Part shown: positions 24,925-38,100 of the stretch, in pieces | How the letters are laid out: every line of letters begins with the position of its first letter | Numbering within the stretch: position 1 is the first letter of the stretch | Source: Rachycentron canadum | Taxonomy: Eukaryota > Chordata > Actinopteri > Carangiformes > Rachycentridae | Reading direction: 5' to 3' | Length of the DNA: 64,000 bases | Assembly (NCBI GenBank): GCA_038496675.1 | Contig: CM076663.1 | Location: 14,131,286-14,195,285, forward strand | Translations under genes and position numbers: made by a program | The notes under the pieces: generated by a model | Databases searched by the model: none | What the model was told of the DNA's origin: nothing | Seen by the model: the letters and a program-made list of their open reading frames with translations, nothing else

Positions 24925-25560
24925 GCTGAAGTTTTCTTCGCATCATTTTCAACACTGGCTGTGCATCTTTAGCAAATTTTAATGTAAAATGTACTCTTAA
25001 TTTCACACTTTCGGGTCAGTGGGTGATGGTGGAGCATGAAGTGTAGAGACAGCAGTGTGCCTACCGCTGCTGTCCCCCAGCCTCTGTCAGCCTGTCAGCC
25101 GGCTGCTGCTTTTTCAGTCAGGGTTGGATTGCCTGTCTTCCCTGGCAACAAGCCCATCATCTCTTGGTCACAGAGCATTTTGTTTTTGTCACAGTCTGCT
25201 GGTGCGACTGGGCTCCCCGGGGTGCCCCGTCCAGCCCGTGACCACCCACCAGCCCCACCCAACTTAACTCCCCTGTCAGACGTTTCTGAATTATGGATAA
25301 GTCTGGATAGCTTCTTATGAAATATGAATTTTCCAAAGGAGACGATTGAAAAACACGAACACCTCTAACCTTGACAGAAGACACATTTAACACTGAAAAG
25401 AAAAACTTCACACTTTGATTTTTAAGGCAAACGCCTGGGAACTGTGCAGGAAGCATATCTCCATTGTGGTCTAAACACAACATCTTCCCTCATGGGTGTG
25501 CTGTGTTTGCTGGCACTTAGTTAGATTTATCAATGCAAAGTCTCTGTTCATTCTGTTCTC
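24925..25560. other. dazl-rftn1 intergenic region
   Basis: About 640 bp. 25040-25270 is GC-rich (CCCCGGGGTGCCCC and similar) and could be part of the rftn1 promoter. Open frames across it are short, overlap on both strands and show no codon or protein signal. Confidence 0.5.
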
Positions 25561-25925
25561 CCGAAGTGTTTCAGACAGAGGATCCAGTCTGACGAGCAGG
25601 GAAGAGAGAGGATGGAGTGAACCTCCCTCTCCAACACGCAGCAGACAGACAGACAGACAGACAGACAGAGAGGAGGTGGACGGAGTGAGCTGCCTGTGAG
25701 ACTGAGCTGCCGTCAGTCGCAGTTTCTAAATGGAGGATTCATGTTTTCTTCCCATTGGATCCCAGTGTCAGAGCGATCGCTGTGTCTCAGTCCTGCAGCC
25801 GTGAAGGGGACAGACCCTGAAGGCACCAAGGAGAGAGAGAGAGAGAGAGAGAGGACAAACAGACTGAAGTGTGAGGAAGCTCTTGATCCAGCAGCACTTC
25901 GTTAAGACTGGGGACGATTTTACTG
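25560..25925 (+). other. rftn1: rftn1 5' untranslated exon (left end approximate)
   Basis: A donor (TTTTACTG|gtgagt) at 25925/25926 closes a block containing a GACA run (25641-25668) and a GA run (25830-25853). No gene other than rftn1 could use it in this direction, and the rftn1 ATG exon starts with an acceptor and only four untranslated bases, so an upstream non-coding exon is required. That it is this one is inference. Confidence 0.5.
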
Positions 25926-26351
25926 GTGAGTTTTACTCTTGGTTTTATTTATTTAGGGTAAAAAAAAAATGTTAGATCTACTTTGGAATATTTTATATAA
26001 CTCGATTGGAGATAGTTAGATAACTCTTTGACAAGTGACCAGAACTAATTGTAATATTTCCAAAAACAAATATATATATAAATCTCTTCCTGCGGCACGT
26101 GCGTTTTCTCGTGGGAGAAACAGCTTTGAATAAAAACTTGTCCTCGGAGCCCTTTCACAATAAAACACCTGTGACAGCGAGGTGGCTTTAGACAGTCAGA
26201 GCCGACATTTGATTTGTGGGATGTTATGTAGCATTTTTTATTCATGGCGGAACCAAATGAATAAGCCCTCTACTTGCTGTCACAGGTTGAAGTGAACTCA
26301 AGATATGCGTGACGGAGTAAATGTGCCGAGCGCAGATGGACGAGGGGGAAG

Positions 26352-26353
<2 letters not shown>

Positions 26354-26383
<30 letters not shown>
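26354..26383. repeat. (GT)n microsatellite
   Basis: About 15 uninterrupted GT units. Confidence 0.95.
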
Positions 26384-26478
26384 CAGTCAGGACCAGAGAG
26401 ATATGTGGGTAAGCGACCTGTCATGCATCATTTCCCGTTCACTAAAATGCCTCGGTTAACGGGCAGCAACAGCTAACC

Positions 26479-26515
26479 GTGTGTGTGTGTGTGTGTGTGT
26501 GTGGGGGGGGGGGGG
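26479..26515. repeat. (GT)n followed by a G-run
   Basis: About 12 GT units run directly into 12-13 consecutive G. Confidence 0.95.
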
Positions 26516-27055
26516 CAGAAACATGTAATTTCAAGCTGGGTTGCACCCACAAAATGCATGGGGCATCAATTAGTTACATGGCTGTGTGTGGGTGCTCCCC
26601 ATATAGCTTGGAAATCTATTTGGAAGTGTTTGGGGAAAAAAGCAGCCATTAGTAGTGAGTGACATCCAGTTTATCATACAGGCCGTGCAGACTAATATTT
26701 ATCACTTATTCTTACTCCTCAGAAATTGAGTTTACAGTGTTACATGATGGATTCAAATACCTCAAGAGCTCACCTCAGGGTTTAGTAAATTGATGCCCCA
26801 GTCCAAACAGTCCGCCTTTGTTCATAAACTCTTCCTTTTAGAGCAAAATAGGCTGTGCAAGGAGCAGTGCCACACACCAATACATCAATGTCACAATTTG
26901 TTTTTATCCTCCACATGCAGCCTCATTAAAACGCTGTTCGAGGTGACTATTTTGTTGCTTGGGGGAATTGCACCTCTCTCAAGACAACTTGACATGCTCC
27001 CAGTCTGCTCTCTGTCTGTCTTGTTTTTTTCTGTCTGTCTTTCTCTGTTGCCCCT

Positions 27056-27150
27056 CCTCCTCCTCTTCCTTCCTTCTTTCTTTCTTTCTTTTCTTCTTTC
27101 TTTCTTTCTTTCTTTCGTTCTTTCTTTCTTTCTTTCTTTCTCTCTCTCTC
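27056..27150. repeat. Homopyrimidine TTTC/CT tract
   Basis: Nearly pure pyrimidine (one G at 27117) with TTTC repeats flanked by CCT and CT repeats. It has mirror symmetry of the kind that can form triplex (H-) DNA. Confidence 0.85.
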
Positions 27151-28019
27151 CTCATTCTGCTCTTGCACTCCCCCTTTTGCCCCATCATCCGCATCCCCCA
27201 TCCCTGGATAGCTCCAACCCAGTGGGAGGGAACCCCACTCCCCAGGACCCAGTCTGTCACCTCTAATTTTGAAATTCAGCAAAACAAATATAATGCAATA
27301 CAAGATCTTAGCAATAATAACAACAAGAATAACAATGATAATAATTATGATAATGTAGTTTTTACTGATGCCCAAACATTCCCTGCATATACAGCAGTTG
27401 TTATGCACTTACAAGCAGTGGGAATTATGGCCACCAAGCAGACCCATAAAGACAAATAATAGAGGAGACTAGAAGCCAGCAGTGACAGTTTTATTCGCTG
27501 ATACTTGCTGTAAGTCAGTTTAGTGCATCAGGTGCAAAAATGAACACAAGAGGAAACTATATTACACGCAGCAACAACAAACCCTTTTCTTCAGGTGGTG
27601 GACAGTGGTTGTCGTCTTGATGCCAGAAATTCTGGGCTATGTGACAACGGCTTAAGACCATGAAATAAGTAAATATCTGTTATAGTTGGCCCCTCATCAA
27701 TGTTTAGGATGACATTTGAAAAAAATGCCATTTAAACTGGTTGAGGTGTGGCAAAAAACAGGTTACTACCATCACATGGGGTTATTAAGAGAATCAGTAC
27801 AGTAATGGTTAGATAATAAAAGACCAGTGCTGTTAAACTGAGAATTTCAGAAAAGGAAATCATTATCTATCAAGTCACTCTGACCTCCACTTTGTGTTTT
27901 GCCAAATACAACTTCTTGTGTTTTCCTTAAATGTTAACACAGAACATAATGCATAATTTAAAAAACATATGTTATGAGCAGAGACTATTTAATGCCTGTT
28001 CCCCATCAGCAGCTGTGGC

Positions 28020-28240
28020 CAGAAAAATAATGTTTCCAGGTTGTCCATCTGTCCATCCATCCCATTCTACCGAGCTCGAAAGCTCAGGAAATGATTTAGC
28101 AAAGTTATTAATCAAAATTAGCTCAATAGTTCACTTGGACTCAAAGATGAAGTGATTAGATTTTGGTGGTCAAAGATCGAGGTCATTATTTGCCTTCACA
28201 AAATACCTTTTGGTTGTAATTTATGAATTCATATGCTCAT
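28020..28240 (-). repeat. Inverted copy of the dispersed teleost repeat seen at 12690-12960
   Basis: The run GTTCACTTGGACT, AAGATGAAGTGATTAGATTTTGGTGGTCAAAGATCGAGGTCA and TTCACAAAAT is the reverse complement, with changes, of the element in the dnah12 intron. Flanks are decayed and no target-site duplication was identified. Confidence 0.6.
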
Positions 28241-29749
28241 GAGTTTAACATATTAACATTTAAACATTAACATTAAAGCTGCCTGCTTTAATTGTTGCTT
28301 ATTTGTTTCATCATGAGTTTTCATCATGAGAACCTGTAGCTAATCAGCCCTTGTGGAGTTGTGGAGTTTGTTATAAAAACAAAACAAAAAACAGTGGACA
28401 GGGTAATATTAAGTGTTTGGGAGAAATTTAAACTTTTGTGGTACAAGTGAAGCTCCTCCTCGGTGGTTCGATCTATATTTACTGCGAATGTTCCCAAGCT
28501 CGTGCCTGCCTGTAGTGCTCCCTCTGCCGCAGATGAATACTGCTTCTTGGTAAGCAGGCAATCCCCCCACCCCCTCCACCCAGACTGGTTCTGGAGGTAG
28601 CAAAGCGATGGCATAGTGCAGACGGATTATGCTCTCGTGTAAATCCGCTGTCATTCCAAAACTCTCTGTTACAAGAGATTCTCTAATGAGAAGCCCTCTG
28701 CTACCCCCGTCTATCTCCTACTTCACTTCATACTCTCTTTTTCGCTCCTTTTATCTGTCTCCCTCTCCTGTCTCTCCCTGTTTAATGGAAGTTTTTTTTT
28801 TTCCTGTCAAGGCCTTTTTCTGCCTGTGTGTTTGTGTTAGAGCAAGTGAGAGATTCTGTTTGATGTCAACATGTAGAGAAAAAGGCCTTGTATGAAGTAA
28901 AAAGGCCTTGAGTCTTGAACTCGAGTTTCTACCTTTTATTTTTTTTTCTCATTTCACATTGTGTCCAATTACAGAGAGCTGTTTCTAAAGCTCACAGACA
29001 AGAGTTCATCTGTTAAAGCTAGGCCTTTGTTTTGAAACACAACTGTCAGCGTACACTGAAAAAGATGATGTTGGATCAAATGATAGAGCTGTAGGCTAGT
29101 CAAGACCAAGACTAGAACCAATCAATGTTCTTTGAGAGCAATAAAACCAATTGCCACAAGGAAAATAAGAAAATAATCCCAAATTGTAATGACTTTTTAC
29201 CACTGCATAATGCGTTATGCATAAAGAACAATAAGAACAATGAATGAATTTTTTTTTTTTTTTTTTTTTTTTCATTGTGAAAATTGAGATGATCTTCACA
29301 GAGATTGGTTACTAATTGTATTAAAACACGAGCTGAGGTGAGGAGAGAAAGTTGAGAAACAGATCTATGGAAAGTGATAGGATTTTTCATTTCCTGTGTC
29401 CCTCTCTACATATTCCCATAGTAGGAAAGTCCTCATCATTTTCATATTTTGACCATATCTTTCTCCTCTATCTTATGTTTCAACTTTCCACACCCTTTTC
29501 CCCAACTAACCAGGGATGAAGCCTGTTAAACTTAGTCGCATTGACCTGCCTTTGTTCCTGCAGCATACAGAGCATATCAAAGCACAGGCCAGGAGGGAAA
29601 TGTTTCGGAGTGAATCTACATGGTCTAACTTAGACATAACCCAGGGCCCACATGGCTGGTTGGCTGACTGCCTGACTGCCTGTCTGGAGACATTGTAATA
29701 GTTTTATGGGACTTAACAGGCTCAGCAGGGGGCCACTTCTGCTGCAAAT

Positions 29750-30360
29750 ACTCGTTGAGTCACCAGACAGAAGGTCTGAATGGACGAAGGGAAGTAAGGA
29801 GGATGTAAGGGTTGGAGAGGAACTGTACTGTAAGCAGGGAGTGATGGAAAAAAGAGTAGGGCATAACGTATCATTATATAAATAATATAATATAATGACA
29901 GGAAGGGTCAAAGGATGAAGCGATGATGATGAATTAAGAGACAGAATAGAAGAGAGAGAGAGAGAGAGAGGTTCAGGGAACAGACTGATGAAGACAGGAG
30001 GGAAGTTGACAAAGTGAAAGTGGATGGAGTAAAAGTTGGGATGAACAGATGATGAGAGAGCGAAGGTTGGGAATTCTTGTAATCAGATGGACCCAAAAAG
30101 AAAGAATGACAAAAAGACTAATCAAGGCCATTGTAACAATAGAAAGAAGGGAGTTGTCCTAATCAAGGATAGCAAAAGCAGCGGAGAGGCCGAGAAGAAA
30201 AAGGGTGATTAAAGCGTGGGTCTGACAGCAAGTTTAGCAAATCATGAGGAAGATGAGATGAAGAACTAATAGTATGAAAGTTTAAGAGGTAAGCAGACAA
30301 GTCAAAAGAAGAGAAAAGTATGGTGGGAGGAAAAAGAGAGGGGAGACAGTTAAGATATAT
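29750..30360. repeat. Long purine-rich zone
   Basis: Over 600 bp the plus strand is dominated by A and G, with GA runs (29951-29970) and GATGATGA patches. It is not a simple tandem repeat. Confidence 0.6.
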
Positions 30361-30607
30361 GTTGTACCGCTCTCCCTTCTTCTCCCACAGTGTCATCCCT
30401 CCATCTCTCCTCGTTTGTCCTCGTTATCAAAGAGTGCCTTGTATTGAGAGAATAATTACTCTTAATTGCTTGTTCTTTGTAAAAGGTGAAAATGACAGTG
30501 TACTGTCACAAAACAGATGAGCTATGAAAATGTATTGAAGATGCTGCCTTATGTGACTTTCTGACCTTCAGAATTGCGTGTACCTCGCATTCAAAGCTGT
30601 AAGTCAC

Positions 30608-30608
<1 letters not shown>

Positions 30609-30665
<57 letters not shown>
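30609..30665. repeat. (CA)n microsatellite
   Basis: About 28 CA units, essentially uninterrupted. Confidence 0.95.
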
Positions 30666-30669
<4 letters not shown>

Positions 30670-31476
30670 GCTTAATGTAGTCTGTTAGGATCGTTAGCCG
30701 AGTTAACGTCCATGCACTTGGCCCAATGGGAGTTACTGTGTCATTCTCCATGCTCCCCAAAACAGATGCAGAGATACAGATATAGACCTGCCTTTGGGGA
30801 AGACATATGCACACACACACACAGACGCACACTCACATGCAGATGCACACCTTACCGTGTGGCTCTTACAACCCGTGGCAGACGGGGATATTAATCGTAA
30901 CTGTGGTGATGGTTTGAGGGTACCAATGCTGTCACATTAGATTAGCTAGATGATATTTGGCCACACCCTTCTTTTCTTGCCGCTTTACCCATGTCTTGTC
31001 CGCTCTTTTTACATCATCTAGCCTTTTGTCATTCCTCTGTTTTCCATCCCCAGTCATTTGTCACAAACTTTAATTGTTTTTCTTTTCATGCAACTCAGTT
31101 CTCTGCCTCTAAATTGCCTGTTGAAATTCAGGAGCAATTTAAAAAGAAATTTCAAGCCCCCTTCAGATTGTGTTTCCGATCACCAATGCTGGAGCATATC
31201 TGCTGGTCATTTTACAACCTGGAAAGTCTGAAAATAACATTGTGCTCCAAGGCTCCCCTTGTACCAACATGTCTATTGGTTACAAAATGCTCCTCTCCTC
31301 TTCTCTCGAGCCTCATGTCGCTCTGCTTGACAGGGCAGGAAATCATTCTCATTTCTGCTTTAATTCGTTCTGATCAAACATGTCGCTCCCAATCTATTTG
31401 ATTAGGAGATGCCCGTATCACAGCCCACCAAGCTGGTAATGGCTGACACTCATATTTCAGTATTATCGCTGTGTGA

Positions 31477-31480
<4 letters not shown>

Positions 31481-31532
<52 letters not shown>

Positions 31533-31922
31533 NNNNNNNNNNNNNNNNNNNNNNNNNNNNNNNNNNNNNNNNNNNNNNNNNNNNNNNNNNNNNNNNNNNN
31601 NNNNNNNNNNNNNNNNNNNNNNNNNNNNNNNNNNNNNNNNNNNNNNNNNNNNNNNNNNNNNNNNNNNNNNNNNNNNNNNNNNNNNNNNNNNNNNNNNNNN
31701 NNNNNNNNNNNNNNNNNNNNNNNNNNNNNNNNNNNNNNNNNNNNNNNNNNNNNNNNNNNNNNNNNNNNNNNNNNNNNNNNNNNNNNNNNNNNNNNNNNNN
31801 NNNNNNNNNNNNNNNNNNNNNNNNNNNNNNNNNNNNNNNNNNNNNNNNNNNNNNNNNNNNNNNNNNNNNNNNNNNNNNNNNNNNNNNNNNNNNNNNNNNN
31901 NNNNNNNNNNNNNNNNNNNNNN

Positions 31923-31971
<49 letters not shown>
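31481..31971. repeat. (GA)n microsatellite with an internal 390-N assembly gap
   Basis: GA units run from 31481 to 31532, then N from 31533 to 31922, then AG units to 31971. The same repeat on both sides suggests the gap is unresolved microsatellite; its true length is unknown. Translations across it are artefacts. Confidence 0.95.
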
Positions 31972-31973
<2 letters not shown>

Positions 31974-32139
31974 CACACATTGTTTCCCACGGTTTGTGTG
32001 ACTATCACGTATACTCTATTGGAAGTGCAAATGCGTTCTGTATATTTAGAAACTGTCATGTCTTCCAGTCAAGTTTCTGTTAAGAGTCTCTGTTTTTCTT
32101 CTTATTTTGTCATATCCTCCTCTCCTGTATCACAGAGAC

Positions 32140-35100
32140 ATGGGGTGTAGGCTCCCAAAGCTGCATAAGGCAGAAGAGAGGCGAAGTCCAGGTAACATCT
32201 ACTCCACCCTCCGACGGCCTCAGGTGGAGACTAAAGTAGGTGTGGCTTACACCTACCACTTCCTGGACTTCTTGTTGGGGAAAGAAGGTATGGATACTGA
32301 TTAAATATACTATCCAAAAGGCTCTTAATAAAAGTGCACTTATTATTGCACATATTCCCTCTGTATGCATTAAAGTTTTTTCCTTTTTGAGAGCTTAGAC
32401 TAGAGCTGTTAAACACATTGGGACATGAAGGCTACTTCACGTGACTTGACTTCTCTTAATGTGTCACCTCCCTATCAAAGATATTGAACACAAAAATAAT
32501 GATCTTGCTAATCATGAATTTGGTTAGTTATTAGTGAAAAATTAAATATTAAATCTGCTTTAATCAATATTTTTGCATTTGAAATAAGCAAATACGTATT
32601 TGTCATTTGTAGTGACAAATCCACAGATAGTCATTAACAACTAAACAGCTCCCTTTAATTCTATGGAGCGCTTTAGTATTTTTGAGCGTAAACTGTAAAA
32701 ATTCCCTTTCTGATGGTCAAATTTGACTTTTTGTTCACTTCTTCTTTTGCATTTATTAACATTAACCTCCTTGATTGTGAAACCAAATGCTCCCTCACAA
32801 ATTTAAAAACATGAACTAACGAGGTAACGATGCAAAAAATCTCTGCTCATCAGCACCTGTGCTGCTCAGATGTCGGCGTGATGAGAATTCAAAGTGTCTG
32901 AAATCAGCAACAGCAAAGTACCTTTTTAAATTGTTTATGATGCACTGTGGGGAACCAGTGAATGAATGAGTGGCAGAAGAGGTGAAACTCAACGCAACTG
33001 AAAAGAACAAATCTTGGCCATTAGATGCAGCAGACGAGCTTCATTCAGATCTGAATCACATTTGTCTCAGTTCCAGTCTGGAGGAGGAAACAGGCTCCGA
33101 GGAATGTGTCTTCACATTTGGTTGAAAGTAATTCAAAAGAATTTTTTTTTTTTTTTTTTTACTGAGCACCTTGTTCTGTTTTAAAGTATAATGTGGTTGT
33201 TTTCTTTTGAACTCCACCCTGGTTTATCCTCCTGAACTCTGGTGATGGTTGTTTGTGTGTGTTCCCCTCATAAAATAACCACAGTTGCTGTTCCAACTTT
33301 AACCAGTTAAATGAAATGTTTAGGTCAGCAACTCTGTGAAATGTTTTCTTTTTCATACTGTAAGTATCTGGGGGGCAGAGAGTGGCTTATGAGCTGAAGT
33401 TGTGTCTGTTTGCGGCTCCTGTTGCAGGGAGTTCAAAGAGTTCTCTAATTCTCAGATTCAGCTATATTGTGCACGCTGTAGTCATGCCCTCCAACTTCCC
33501 CCTGCCTCTCCCTCACACAATGACAATATACTAAAGCTGATGTGTGTTTGCATGCTGCCTCAAGAACTATGTGTATGTGTATTTGTGTGTATCTTTTAGC
33601 GAATATGAAAAATGTGTGTGTGCGTGCAGCATTTTTTGGTGTTTGATGAGAATCCTCTAGAGGCATCTGGCTTCTAAAAATACTAATTCTGCCATTGTGT
33701 TGGTTTGGACTGTGAAGAGATAGAAGGGAGGGACGGGGCGAGGGAAGAGAAAGGCAAGGAGAATAAACAGATAGTGTTAGGGCGGATATATATTTTTTAA
33801 TTACCGCTTTTCCTTATGGCTTAATGTTTCTACAAGCCAGCACTGTGCACTCTGTCACCCAACAAACTGAAGCAGGTGAAAGTGGGCTCACTGAAGCCCT
33901 CTTTTAGAAGCGTTTCCACTGCAACACTATAACAGACAGCAGGCACAGCACCACAGCCAAGTGGCAATGGTCCGGTTGCCAGTCGGCTTCATATTCAGCC
34001 AGCCCTGTTATGTTTGGCAAATGGGTTAGCCTGTAGTCTTGGCTGAAAGAGATCTGGCAACCCAAAATGGCGGAGGTGACCAAAGCAGACAATAGACATG
34101 AGGATTGCTCGTCTTTCTTGTTGCTGAAGGAAACAGGAGATAAATGTTCTAATCGCATGGGCAGCAGCACATATATAGATATTGAAAGACTGCACACACA
34201 CACACGCACACACACACACACACGCACACAGTGCTCATGGAAGCAGCCATGGTGTCTCATTCACACTCACACACAAAACACTTTATAGCACTTAGTCAAC
34301 AGAGTTAGTGTTATCTTTCAACAGACAGGCAGGTCATTTATATGGTAAACTCAATGACGCCACCTGAGCTGCTTAAGAGAAGTATACTCTATTTTAGGAT
34401 AAACACAGCTACTATGACTTGATTGTGAGTGTGAGTGTGTGCGTGTGTATGGGGCTGTGAGTCAGTGTATCTCTACCTCTCTCCATCTCTCTTCCTCTCT
34501 CCATTTGTGATAGAGAGACCAACAGTGAAGTGAAGGATTCCTGAAGGATTATCTGATTGTTTGTGGAGATTGAGAGACCTCATTCCCAGCAAAGGGATTT
34601 ATTTGTATTTGTGTGTATCTGTGTGTCTGTGCATGTGTGTATGTAGGAGGCAGATAGAGGAATCTGTATGTCAGTCCATGACATTGAGGAAACCCACGGT
34701 CAAATCCATGCTTTAATTCAATTTGGCTCCCATTAATAATATTATTTCCCTGCCAGCGTGACATGACGACTCCTACTCCTAGTAATGAAAAACAAATATC
34801 TTTGCTGGTGCCCCTCTGAGCTATGTGAAACAAGATGGCTGTTTATTAAACTAACTTGTGTTTTCAGGAAGAGGAGCTTATGATCAGACTGAAGAGGAGT
34901 GCAGGTTGGTTTCCAACTTGACCTTTGACCTGGTGAGTGATGAAACTCCCCAGAAACAATGTGGCTGATAATATCGCGTCAGCCTTTGTTTTATGAGCTA
35001 AAGAGAAGCTCTAGCTGAAAAATAAATCCATGTGACTAAGCCCTGCTCGCTCACGTTGGGTCACAGAGACCCTGTGGTGAATTCAGGGAGGATGAGGAGA

Positions 35101-38100
35101 AAATATGTTCAATGTTCCAGGCATTTGGCCGGCAGCTTCATCTCGTCAAATGACCTGCAACCAATGTCTTATTCTACTTATTACTCTCTAATCACCAATC
35201 TGCTGCACCTTGACACATCACCCGCCTTCACAAAAAGTGCCATGATCTCCATTATCCCCATTGTGACATTGATTGGTTACCTTGACAAGTCAGCATGAAT
35301 GTAAAGCATGAAATGCAACAGCCACAGTGTGACATTTTAACCCAGCCCCCTTTGTGTCGAAGCTGTGTGCAGGTAATGAGCGTAGGAAAAAGGAGAGAGA
35401 GTGGAGAACATGAACAGAAAAGAGTTAGAATGGAGAGGGGAAAAAAGCAAAGAGGAAGAAGGAAGAAGTCAAGGAGGTTTAACTGAGAACGGCAGGTGAG
35501 GGAAGGAACGGCACATGGAAACAAAAGATACAGCAAGCGTCAGTCAGGTCTGGAACGGGGAGGGAGGGGTGAGACTCTTGAGGGGGAGAGAGGAGAAGTC
35601 AAGAGAGAAGAGAGTTAGAGGTGTGAGAAGGAGTGAGCAGGAGTCAGGAGTCTGTGGATGTGTGAGGAAGGAAGTTAGGTGTGATGCTGTGTGACTAATG
35701 CTGGTCTCAGGAGCAGACAGTGAAGAGCTGAACTCTGCTGATGACTTTCTGCCACCCTGCAGAGACAGAGACCCACTCAGCTCATTAAAACGTACAACAT
35801 GTGTCTAAGGCTCAGATGTGTGTATCTGTGTTCTAGTTTATTTTTGGTTATGGACCTACCTGTATTTTTTTGTTTGTTTGATTATACACCTGGATGTTAT
35901 GATAGTTATGGATGGATGTTAGGTCTATTGGCAAGGTTGATATAATCTTTCTACCTTACATGATCTATCTTTGCTATCAGGTTCTGTGTGATGTATTTGG
36001 CTCAGAGAGCAGGCGAAGCACAAATCCATCAGTTTGTGACATCTGCATTGTCAGATGCACTTTTCCAGGTAAACATTTTTTCAAAAAAATTGTTGAAAAT
36101 GCTGATTTGACATAGTTCAAATCATTTTTCTGGCCAGTTTCTCTGTGTCGTTCCAGTCTTTTGGCAAACACCCTGTGGAACATGCCAGCAAAGATGGCAG
36201 AGAGCTGCTATGTGTCAAAAGTGAGCCAGACTAGATTTCACACCATCACAAGTACATGGTACTGTATGTGCCTTAAGCACTACACTGTGTTCTCACCACA
36301 AACCTTTTTTCTTCAATTTGTACTGAGCCATTTTTGTGAACCCAGTGCTCTGTCTGAGACATTTCTTGTAAATCTGGCACACTGAGGAGATCAGACCCTA
36401 TTTGACAAAGCTCAGACGCTGACCAACAACTGTCATAGCCCATAGCTACATTCCCCAAACAGTGGGGAGCTCTTGGCTCCAGGAAGTTGATTATTTTATA
36501 GTCACTGTTTTGGCACATATCCTCGCCTAAAACCTCTGTAAGTCATTAGAAGGCTATTTAAATAAACGTGAACCTCCACCAGGCACAGGGATAAGCCTTG
36601 AGGGTGGCTGTGAGTAGTAATCCCCATGCATCACCTAGCAGGCTTAGTGCAAACTCCTTCTCATGTGCACACACTTAGACAACACAGGCAAAAATATGGC
36701 CCATACACGCTGGCTGAGATATTGTGGTGAACACACAACCCACCAAATATGCTTTACAGTCACACACACATATTCAGAGATTTGTACAAGGAATTAATAA
36801 GCCCCTTCAAATGGCTCACACTCCTCATGTACAGATTGTGAAATCCAGGGTCAAAAAGTGAGTCGTTGCTCATAACACACAGCGGCTGTCATGTGGTCAA
36901 AGCTGCAGGTTGAGACGGGAATCAGCAGTTGAACAGATGTTTCTTACATCCATTAAACAATTTCTGTATTTCTGACACACATTTCTTCCCACTGTCTACA
37001 TCCTCAAATGCGCACACATCTTGAGAATCACAAAAACACAAATGGAGTTGCACATCCAGATACTCATCATCATCACACACCTCCAACATGCATGCCTCTC
37101 CTTTGGGCTCTCACCACACCTCCATGCCCTCACTAGCTGGCACCATAAAACCCTGCCCTGAGCTGTTCCCATTCTGAAGCGGAATTGCAGCCTCCCTTTT
37201 AAATCCCACAGTGGCAGACAGTATAAATGAAGTCGCTTCCCAGCCTAAAGCGCCGCATAACACCCTAATAACTTCTGTATGCCTTGTCTGAATTAGCTGC
37301 AATGCCTGGCCTGCATCTCGTCGGTGGGTGAGTGCCAGCCGTGCAGAGCTAATGACGGCTAATGACTGTTTACAGTGACAGGATCGTTGTTATCCCCACC
37401 CGCTCGCCAACCCAGTCTCCAGCTGTTATTATTATTATCACTGCGCTGCTTTTGATAAGTCCCCACAGACACCCGTTTAAGTGTTTGGTTGATTAAAGGC
37501 TCTTCTGCTTCCAAGCAGTTGTGCCAAGATGATGTGATGGTTGGATTTTCTCAGGGTGTGCATTTTTGTTTTGTTTTTTTTCCTTCCCATTGTTTCACTG
37601 AGATGGGCTTCAGGAGAGTGTGTGTTCATGTGCTTGTATCCTCACATGCTGGCCAGCTTGTGTATGAGTGGGCACACCAGATGATGGAGAACCAATTGAA
37701 AATGAGATGGTTTGCACATCTCTCCCTCTTTTTTTTTTCCTGCGTGCGTGTTCTTGTGTGTGTCTAGTTAATTTATTCAGGTTATTTTCTCTTCTCCAGA
37801 CCCATGCAAATGAGATTGAATGGGAAAGGATGACAAGCATTCAGGCACAGACAGCCTCATCTCTCCCTCACTGTGTCTTTCTCTCTTTCTGTCTTCCTTT
37901 TCTTCACCTCCCTCATCTCTTTTTCCATCCTTCTCTCTCTCACACACACCTGGCTTCATTCAGCTATACATGCCCGTGTCCCCTTAAAAAGCTGGTGAAC
38001 AGAGAAAGAAAGAGAGAGCGAGCCTTGCTACAATGCACCGACCCCGTGAGGGTGGTTCTCACAAACATCGTGCTCTCCCTGGTGGATTTGCCGTGACAGT

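Larger units (their letters stand above)
25926..32135 (+). other. rftn1: rftn1 first intron, repeat-rich
   Basis: A 6.2-kb intron before the ATG exon. It holds two GT repeats (26354-26383, 26479-26515), a pyrimidine tract (27056-27150), an inverted copy of the dispersed repeat (28020-28240), a T-run (29249-29272), a long purine-rich zone (29750-30360), a CA repeat (30609-30665) and a GA repeat with an assembly gap (31481-31971). Open frames across these are low-complexity artefacts. A moderately complex stretch at 31170-31450 may be regulatory. Confidence 0.6.

Noticed and set aside
26947..27459. Overlapping 150-170 aa open frames on both strands
   Set aside because: They depend on the TTTC/CT tract (poly-Leu/Phe/Ser or poly-Lys/Glu/Arg), with no coding signal outside it.
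31409..32083. Long open frames across the GA repeat and N gap on both strands
   Set aside because: They consist of RE or SL dipeptides and unknown residues; artefacts of the repeat and the gap.
37668..38096. 142-aa plus-strand open frame in the rftn1 second intron
   Set aside because: Pyrimidine-rich, low-complexity translation with no family resemblance; a minus-strand frame overlaps it equally well.
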